DNA of 64,000 bases from positions 682,001-746,000 of the forward strand of contig NZ_CP133078.1 in NCBI RefSeq assembly GCF_030908465.1, given 5' to 3'. Source of the DNA: Anaerotignum sp. MB30-C6. Lineage in GTDB: Bacteria > Bacillota > Clostridia > Lachnospirales > Anaerotignaceae. Each line of letters starts with the position of its first letter. Positions within the stretch are counted from its first letter, which is position 1. The notes beneath the pieces were generated by a model that saw nothing but the letters and a program-made list of their open reading frames with translations, was not told where the DNA came from and did not search any database. A program made the position numbers and the translations under genes. Shown in pieces: positions 58,459 through 64,000 of the stretch.

Positions 58459-58564
58459 GATATGCCTCCGTTTTACTGATAATGTTGGTATATGTAATAT
58501 AATACCAGAAAATATAAAAAATTGTTATATTTATGGTAAAACAGAAACTTTTATATAAATAGAA

Positions 58565-58597
58565 AAAGACGGTATCTAATCAATAGAAACCGCCTTT
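58565..58597 (-). terminator. terminator of ridA
   Basis: AAAGGCGGT pairs with ACCGTCTTT (one G-U) on the minus strand, then T tract. Confidence 0.75.
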
Positions 58598-58630
58598 AAT
58601 AATCTAGTTAAATGGGAGAGAATAGGGGGA

Positions 58631-59008
58631 TTACTTTAATAATGCAATTACTTCAACTTCGCACAATACGTTTTTAGGAAGTGTTTTCACTGCAACGCAA
58701 GAACGAGCAGGTTTATTTGTAAAATACTTTCCGTAAATTTCGTTGAAAGCAGCGAAATTACCCATATCGGATAAGAAACAAGTTGTTTTAATTGTATCTG
58801 CGAATGTTAAGCCGTTTGCTTCCAATACTGCACTAAGGTTTTTCATTACTTGTTCTGTCTGTTCTTCGATCGTTGTTGCTACCACATCGCCAACGGCAGG
58901 ATCAATGGCAATCTGACCGCTAGTGAAAAGAAAACCGTTAGCAGACATAGCCTGAGAGTAAGGGCCGATTGCTGCAGGAGCTTTACCTGTGCTTGTAACG
59001 TTAATCAT
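58631..59008 (-). CDS. ridA: RidA family 2-iminobutanoate/2-iminopropanoate deaminase
   Basis: 125 residues: 'APAAIGPYSQAMSANGFLFT', 'SGQIAIDP' and the end 'RSCVAVKTLPKNVLCEVEVI' with the conserved substrate-binding Arg and the C-terminal Glu. It hydrolyses reactive imines formed by PLP enzymes such as threonine dehydratase, which feeds the isoleucine pathway nearby. The ATG at 59008 has GGAGGTAATT; an in-frame ATG at 59023 lies inside the ribosome-site region. Confidence 0.95.
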   Translation of the reverse strand: MINVTSTGKAPAAIGPYSQAMSANGFLFTSGQIAIDPAVGDVVATTIEEQTEQVMKNLSAVLEANGLTFADTIKTTCFLSDMGNFAAFNEIYGKYFTNKPARSCVAVKTLPKNVLCEVEVIALLK

Positions 59009-59244
59009 AATAATTACCTCCAAATTTTTGATGGAATTTATTTGCTTTTTTATTTAGTTATATTGTAGCTCAAAGACATTTTCTCGTCAATGTATTTTTC
59101 TCGCATACATATAGTTTGTACATATTTTTTATATTTTGTTCATTTTTCTGTTTCCTTTTCTCCCAAATTCGGGTAAAATAAAAACAATGTGTATTTTTAT
59201 TGAACTGTAAAAATCAACAAAAGATAGAAAGGAATTTATAGAAA

Positions 59245-60837
59245 ATGAGTATTTTGGAAGAAATCCAAAGAAGACGGATTTTCGGCATTATCTCTCACCC
59301 CGATGCCGGAAAAACAACTTTAACAGAAAAACTATTGCTTCATGGTGGGGCAATTCGTGAGGCGGGTACAGTAAAGGCAAGAAGGAATGGAAAATCTGCA
59401 AAAAGTGACTGGATGGAGATTGAAAAAAAGCGTGGTATCTCTGTTACATCCTCCGTTATGCAGTTTGAATATCAAGGGAAGGTTGTATCTATTATGGATA
59501 CACCAGGGCATAATGACTTCGGTGAGGATACCTATCGTATTTTAACCTCCGTTGACAGTGCAGTTATGGTGATTGATGCGGCAAAGGGTGTAGAAACCCA
59601 GACAGTGAAGCTTTTTAAAGTATGTAGTATGCGTGAGATTCCTATTTTTACTTTCATCAATAAATTGGATCGTCAATCCAGAGATCCGTTGGAATGTATG
59701 GCAGATTTGGAGGATGCCTTAGGTTTACCTTCCACGGCTGTTACATGGCCAATTGGAAATGGCATTACTTTTGAAGGTATTTATGATAGATTGGAAGATA
59801 AAGTTTATCTATACCGCCAAAAGAATGGTGTAATAGAGCTTGGGCCAAAAGGCGTTTTTGGTGACGCATTGGAAGGTGTAATTTCCCAAGCCAACTTAGA
59901 TATTTTACGAGAAGAAATGGAGCTTTTGGATGGTGCTGGCAACAGTTTTGACATGCAGGCGATCAATGCAGGGAAGCTTTCTCCTGTATTCTTCGGCTCT
60001 GCGTTAGCAGACTTTGGAATCACACCGTTTTTACAGCATTTCTTAGAATGGGCACCAGCCCCTGGGGTAAGAAAAGCTACAAAGGGGGAAGTTAAGCCCA
60101 CAGATGAATTCTTTAGTGGATTTATTTTCAAAATTCAGGCGAATATGAACCCTGCCCATAGAGACAGACTGGCTTTTATGCGTATTTGCTCTGGGACTTT
60201 TAACAGGGGAATGACGGTAACTTTATCCAGAATGGGTAAACAGATGAAATTATCCCAGTCTACCCAATTGATGGCCAATGAACGGGAAACGGTGGAAACA
60301 GCGGTTGTTGGTGATATTATTGGTATTTATGACAGTGGAAATTACCAGATTGGTGATACGCTGACAGATAGAAAAGAAAAGTTGTTCTTCGAGCCGTTAC
60401 CAACATTCCCTCCCGAATTGTTCATGCGTGTAAACCCTGTGAACGCCTTAAAGGCGAAGCAGTTCCAAAAAGGGGTGCAGCAGCTGGCTCAAGAAGGAGC
60501 AATTCAGGTTTACCATAACGAATTAAATGATATTATTCTAGGCGCAGTAGGTCAGCTACAGTTTGAAGTATTTGAATATCGTTTAAACAACGAATATAAC
60601 TCTGATATTCGAATGGAACCTTTGGATTATTGCGTTGCACGTTGGGTTAACCCTGCAACGGTGAAAGATATTAGAGATTATTTGGTGGCAAGAAGCACAT
60701 TGGTGTATGATCGTTTTGAACGACCTATTTTACTTTTTGCCAACCAATATACACTAAATAATTTTATGCAGAAAAATCCTGATATTGAGCTTTGGGAAGC
60801 TTTTCACGTGGACGACAGTGAATACCAAGAAGGATAA
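59245..60837 (+). CDS. prfC: peptide chain release factor 3
   Basis: 530-residue translational GTPase that removes RF1/RF2 from the ribosome. G1 'ISHPDAGKTTLTEKLL', G3 'DTPGHNDFGEDTYR', G4 'INKLDRQSRDP'; the C-terminal part has 'ARWVNPATVKDIRDYLVARS', typical of RF3. Complete, AGAAAGGA site, monocistronic. Confidence 0.97.
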   Translation: MSILEEIQRRRIFGIISHPDAGKTTLTEKLLLHGGAIREAGTVKARRNGKSAKSDWMEIEKKRGISVTSSVMQFEYQGKVVSIMDTPGHNDFGEDTYRILTSVDSAVMVIDAAKGVETQTVKLFKVCSMREIPIFTFINKLDRQSRDPLECMADLEDALGLPSTAVTWPIGNGITFEGIYDRLEDKVYLYRQKNGVIELGPKGVFGDALEGVISQANLDILREEMELLDGAGNSFDMQAINAGKLSPVFFGSALADFGITPFLQHFLEWAPAPGVRKATKGEVKPTDEFFSGFIFKIQANMNPAHRDRLAFMRICSGTFNRGMTVTLSRMGKQMKLSQSTQLMANERETVETAVVGDIIGIYDSGNYQIGDTLTDRKEKLFFEPLPTFPPELFMRVNPVNALKAKQFQKGVQQLAQEGAIQVYHNELNDIILGAVGQLQFEVFEYRLNNEYNSDIRMEPLDYCVARWVNPATVKDIRDYLVARSTLVYDRFERPILLFANQYTLNNFMQKNPDIELWEAFHVDDSEYQEG

Positions 60838-60843
60838 TACTTT

Positions 60844-60881
60844 GGGGCGAACATTTAAAATGGGTTCGCCTCTATTTTTTT
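60844..60881 (+). terminator. terminator of prfC
   Basis: GGGGCGAAC/GTTCGCCTC stem followed by T7. Confidence 0.88.
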
Positions 60882-61063
60882 ATTCTATATTAAATGGGTA
60901 AAATTTTTTAGTTACTGGTATTTAGGGAAGGATTTTGGAAAGACAATATTAAGTTGTTTTTCATCGACCTTGGGGAACAAAACTTTTTTTTATCCGTCAA
61001 ATTTATGCCTTTTTTTATTGGATTATAAAATAAGCTGTTTGTAACACAATATGAAAATTTTTT

Positions 61064-61092
61064 TTGATTCTCAATGTATTCTATATTATGAT
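61064..61092 (+). promoter_or_regulatory. promoter of the second sigma operon
   Basis: TTGATT, 17-bp spacer, TATGAT; 42 bases before the sigma factor start. Sigma-A type, so basal expression need not depend on the ECF factor itself. Confidence 0.65.
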
Positions 61093-61134
61093 ATTGTTAG
61101 TAGGTATTGAAAAGAAGAAACGGAGGTGATCATA

Positions 61135-61776
61135 ATGGGGAATAAAACTCCCGCAGAACAAGGAAACAAAATTTTGATTTCTAAAGCAAAGCAGGGGGAT
61201 ATGGCGGCGTTTGAAGAGCTGATTCTACAGCACGAGAAAATTGTTTATAATGTTGCACTGAGGATGATGAACCATAGTGAGGATGCCAAGGATATTTCCC
61301 AGGAAGTATTTATAAAGGCATATCGGAATATCACCAATTTTGATGAACGTTCAACTTTTTCCACGTGGATATATCGCATTACGGTGAACACCTGTATAGA
61401 TGAAATGAGAAAGCGAAAGGGTAAAAGGAACCTATCTTTAGATAATGAGCTTGAGGATGAGGAGGGGACTTGGAAACAGGAAATTGCCGATGAAGGGGAT
61501 ACTCCAGAGGAAAGCCTCATAAGAAAAGAAGAAAAAAGTGAAATACTTATGGCTTTAGAAGGGATTTCAGAGGATTATAAAACGGTGTTTATACTTAGGG
61601 ATATTCGAGGGCTTTCTTATGAAGAAATAGCAGAGGTTACTGGGTTGGCATTGGGAACGGTAAAGTCTAGAATATCTCGAGCCAGAAATCATTTAAAAGA
61701 AGAAATTTTTAAAATTCGGGAACGGAATGGTACCAATTCTCGTCATAAAAATAGAAAGGAGGGAAGAAATCCATGA
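61135..61776 (+). CDS. ECF sigma factor, SigW-like
   Basis: 213 residues. Region 2: 'FEELILQHEKIVYNVALRMM' and 'DISQEVFIKAYRNI'; region 4: 'LSYEEIAEVTGLALGTVKSR'. The ATG at 61135 follows GGAGGTGATCATA. It overlaps the anti-sigma gene by four bases, so the two form a partner pair, probably for envelope stress. Confidence 0.94.
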   Translation: MGNKTPAEQGNKILISKAKQGDMAAFEELILQHEKIVYNVALRMMNHSEDAKDISQEVFIKAYRNITNFDERSTFSTWIYRITVNTCIDEMRKRKGKRNLSLDNELEDEEGTWKQEIADEGDTPEESLIRKEEKSEILMALEGISEDYKTVFILRDIRGLSYEEIAEVTGLALGTVKSRISRARNHLKEEIFKIRERNGTNSRHKNRKEGRNP

Positions 61777-62792
61777 GTTGTGATAAATGTAGGGAATTAT
61801 TATGGGGGTATTTGGCCCAAGAACTAACCAAGGAAGATGCAGATTTTGTGGCCACACACTTAGCAGAGTGTACAACCTGCAAGGAAGAAGCATTTCGGCT
61901 GCAAGAAATCATGGATTCTTTGAAAAACCTTCCTGAGGAGGAATTGCCCGAGGGGTACCATAATGAATTGATGGGAAAATTAGCACAGGAGATAAAGGTA
62001 GTACCTTTCCCTGTTAGAAAAAAGCCTCAATATAAATGGAAACAATTCAGCCTTATTGCAGCAGCGGCTTTGCTCGTTGTAGCTGTGGGAGGGGCACAAG
62101 GAATTTTAAGTTTTCGGGGAAATCAACAAAATGAAATTGCCCAAGAGATGGCAAGGGATGTCACAAAGGGTACTGGTAGTGACTTTGCCCAAAATAAAGT
62201 TGATGCTCAGCAGGACGTAAAAATTGTTGTGGAAGAAGATGTAAGTCAAATAGAAAACTATGTTGTGGCAGAAGATGTGGTGCAAGAAAAAAATATTGTA
62301 TCTGTCCAAGGGGAAGCTTCTCAGGTAGAGATGCGACAGCGCATTCCTCTGGAAAAAGCCAGTCCAGAAAAGGAGGAAACTTTGCAAAGTGCTGAAGAAA
62401 GTGTACCTCCCGTAGTGAGTCAGGAAGAAGAAATCCCACTGCCTATGAGTATTGCCCAAGACGAAGCAGTATCTGAACAGGCAAAGGAGGCACCGCGGTC
62501 AGTTGACTATACTTTAATGGGCGACAACATTCCCTTAGAGGCGCAACAGCAAGTAATATTGACAGTTAAAAATAAAGAGGGTGTATTGGAAAGCATTAGA
62601 GATTTGGTAATTACCCTTGGCGGCTATGAACAGGAGCAAGCTGTGGCGGATAACATAAAAGTTTCTGTTCCTTCAGGCAAAGCAGAGGATTTTGAGGAGG
62701 GCTTAAAGGCGCTGGGAGAAACTCGTAAAATAGAGGTATCTTCTAAAAAGACAGACTTCATATTATTTGAAGTAACAATAGAATCAAAGTGA
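61773..62792 (+). CDS. zinc-finger anti-sigma factor with large external domain
   Basis: 339 residues. N-terminal ZAS domain with 'CRELLWGYLAQELTKEDADF' and the HxxxCxxC motif in 'ATHLAECTTC'; one transmembrane helix at about residues 90-110 ('LIAAAALLVVAVGGAQGIL'); then a long Gln/Glu/Val-rich linker and a C-terminal domain ('VVSQEEEIPL', 'ILTVKNKEGVLESIRDLVIT') resembling DUF4349-like sensory modules. It should hold the sigma factor until a signal triggers proteolysis. Confidence 0.85.
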   Translation: MSCDKCRELLWGYLAQELTKEDADFVATHLAECTTCKEEAFRLQEIMDSLKNLPEEELPEGYHNELMGKLAQEIKVVPFPVRKKPQYKWKQFSLIAAAALLVVAVGGAQGILSFRGNQQNEIAQEMARDVTKGTGSDFAQNKVDAQQDVKIVVEEDVSQIENYVVAEDVVQEKNIVSVQGEASQVEMRQRIPLEKASPEKEETLQSAEESVPPVVSQEEEIPLPMSIAQDEAVSEQAKEAPRSVDYTLMGDNIPLEAQQQVILTVKNKEGVLESIRDLVITLGGYEQEQAVADNIKVSVPSGKAEDFEEGLKALGETRKIEVSSKKTDFILFEVTIESK

Positions 62793-62796
62793 TATA

Positions 62797-62838
62797 AAAC
62801 GCTTTTTTCCTAAGGTAATAGGAAAAAAGCGTTTTTTT
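62797..62838 (+). terminator. terminator of the sigma operon
   Basis: Fifteen-bp stem (AAACGCTTTTTTCCT with AGGAAAAAAGCGTTT), then more T. Confidence 0.92.
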
Positions 62839-62947
62839 GTTTTGAATTCTGACTTTCTGTTAGAGATTGCAAGTTTTTTATTTCTTATGCTCATTTATTA
62901 AGTACAAAAGCAAAGAATTGTACAATGAAAAAACTTTAATCTTCTAC

Positions 62948-62976
62948 TTGACTAAAGTGGTAAACTGATATAAGAT
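62948..62976 (+). promoter_or_regulatory. promoter of hisZ
   Basis: TTGACT, 17-bp spacer, TAAGAT; about 30 bases before the ribosome site. Confidence 0.6.
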
Positions 62977-63006
62977 TAAAGCAAAATTATTGTACGGAGG
63001 TGCCTT

Positions 63007-64000
63007 ATGACGTTGCCGAAAATGCTTTTAAAAAAAGAAGAAGAAGTTATTTTTCGCTTGCGAGCAATATTTGAGCGATTTGGATATAAAAAATTCAAGA
63101 TGAGCAAGTTTGAAGAATATGACTTTTATGCAGAAAACAGAAATTTTTTAAGTAGTGAAAATATATTGACTTTTAGCGGTTTGGACGGAAAGCTTTTGGC
63201 TCTAAAGCCCGATGTAACCCTTTCTATCATAAAAAATACAAAGGGGAATTACAAGATTCCCGAGCGGGTTTATTATAACGAAAATGTTTACCGTGTCAGA
63301 AAAGGGACGGGAGAGTACAAAGAAATCATGCAAGTGGGTCTGGAATACATAGGAGAGGTGGATTGCTACGCCACTTTAGAGGTAATTCGTTTGGCTCAAA
63401 AAAGTATGGCCATTGTCAGTGATGATTACATTATGGATATTTCCCATATGGGGTTTGTTATGGGAATGATTGAAGAGTTGGGTTTAAGCAATAGCCAAAA
63501 TGAAATACTCCTACAGGGAATGAGTGAAAAAAATACCCATAGTATTCAAGAATTTTGTGAGCAATATGGCGTGAAAGAAGCGTTGAAAAATGCATTGGTA
63601 GAAATGGCTTCTCTATATGGCTCTATAGTTGAAACCTTACCTAAGGCCAAAGCCCTTTGTGTGAATGAGAAAATGAAGGAAGCTTTGGCAGAAATAGAGG
63701 CGGTTTTTTCTGCACTTAAGGCAAACGGCGTCAGTGAACATTTGAACCTGGATTTTTCTATGGTAAATGGAATGGATTACTACAACGGAATTATCTTTCA
63801 AGGGTTTATTCATGGTGTACCCAGCAGTATCCTTTCTGGGGGAAGGTATGATAATCTTGTGCATAAGTTAGGGAAAAATAGTGATGCCATTGGTTTTGCC
63901 GTTTATCTTGATTTATTGGAACGATACGATAACTTACAAAAGGAATATGATACAGATATTCTTTTGCTTTATGAAGATAACACAGACACAGGGGCTTTGC
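63007..64000 (+). CDS. hisZ: ATP phosphoribosyltransferase regulatory subunit (3' end outside window)
   Basis: The frame is open from ATG 63007 (ribosome site GGAGGTG) to the window end, 331 codons. The product is a HisRS-like paralogue that activates short-form HisG in histidine synthesis: 'ALKPDVTLSIIKNTKGNY', 'VYYNENVYRVRKGTGEYKEI', 'EIMQVGLEYIG' and 'LDFSMVNGMDYYNGIIFQGF', then 'GGRYDNL'. It lacks the aminoacylation-specific features and starts with a shortened N-terminus, as in HisZ. It is probably the first gene of a his operon continuing to the right. Confidence 0.9.
   Translation, partial: MTLPKMLLKKEEEVIFRLRAIFERFGYKKFKMSKFEEYDFYAENRNFLSSENILTFSGLDGKLLALKPDVTLSIIKNTKGNYKIPERVYYNENVYRVRKGTGEYKEIMQVGLEYIGEVDCYATLEVIRLAQKSMAIVSDDYIMDISHMGFVMGMIEELGLSNSQNEILLQGMSEKNTHSIQEFCEQYGVKEALKNALVEMASLYGSIVETLPKAKALCVNEKMKEALAEIEAVFSALKANGVSEHLNLDFSMVNGMDYYNGIIFQGFIHGVPSSILSGGRYDNLVHKLGKNSDAIGFAVYLDLLERYDNLQKEYDTDILLLYEDNTDTGAL

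Overview
The window is low-GC Firmicutes DNA, most likely from an anaerobic Clostridia / Lachnospirales-type bacterium. The evidence is strong AGGAGG ribosome sites, frequent TTG and GTG starts, a glycine riboswitch, ECF sigma/anti-sigma pairs, and a TP901-1/Clostridium-style prophage. The species cannot be fixed from sequence alone.

Left chromosomal flank (1-12120). It holds the end of an AEC-family transporter, a possible small RNA, a TfoX-N protein, a membrane-anchored polysaccharide deacetylase, a DUF3825-like protein, an ECF sigma/anti-sigma pair on the minus strand, and a glycine riboswitch with terminator ahead of a sodium:alanine/glycine symporter. A Prx6-type peroxiredoxin, a lipoprotein and a polytopic membrane protein follow. 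Three decayed genes are visible; one is a frameshifted excisionase-like HTH gene that abuts the prophage attachment site.

Prophage (12121-52712, about 40.6 kb). A siphovirus-type prophage that looks intact is integrated in a tRNA-Pro(AGG) gene. The ends are perfect 132-bp direct repeats carrying the 3' part of the tRNA plus its terminator. Ten-base TGACCCATAC repeats at 12-bp spacing lie just inside both ends and are probably arm-type integrase sites. In order the element carries: integrase; a lysogeny/control region with CI-like repressor, mini ImmA-like protein, operators and AntA/B antirepressor; a second small divergent repressor module; early genes (PP-loop/PAPS-reductase-like protein, Gp157, Rad52-like annealing protein, NinB-like, HNH-like, RusA); a replication initiator with an iteron array inside its gene; a DnaC-like loader and SSB; a cytosine methyltransferase and a run of tiny zinc-ribbon genes; a late-regulator candidate; an HNH/terminase chimera; terminase, portal, minor capsid, scaffold and N4gp56-type capsid; connectors, tail tube, tail chaperone and Gp15; tape measure; distal tail, BppU, XkdX and tail endopeptidase; XhlA, holin and NlpC/P60 endolysin; and a cargo operon just before attR.

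Two cargo loci are the best candidates for new biology. The first is a minor capsid protein whose AT-rich C-terminus resembles a polymorphic-toxin domain and is followed three bases later by a small immunity-like gene and a terminator (34321-36165). The second is a separately promoted operon before attR (51044-52350) with a dCTP-deaminase/dUTPase-fold protein lacking the catalytic Glu, a two-helix membrane protein and a DUF1653 protein. Its layout suggests a nucleotide sensor plus membrane effector.

Right chromosomal flank (52713-64000). It holds the tRNA-Pro 5' part and promoter, a small conserved gene, a frameshifted small gene, the ilvB-ilvN-ilvC operon (minus strand) preceded by a 45-codon Ile/Leu/Val-rich leader ORF and a perfect 14-bp-stem terminator, TraX, RidA, release factor 3, a second ECF sigma/zinc-finger anti-sigma pair, and the start of hisZ running off the window.
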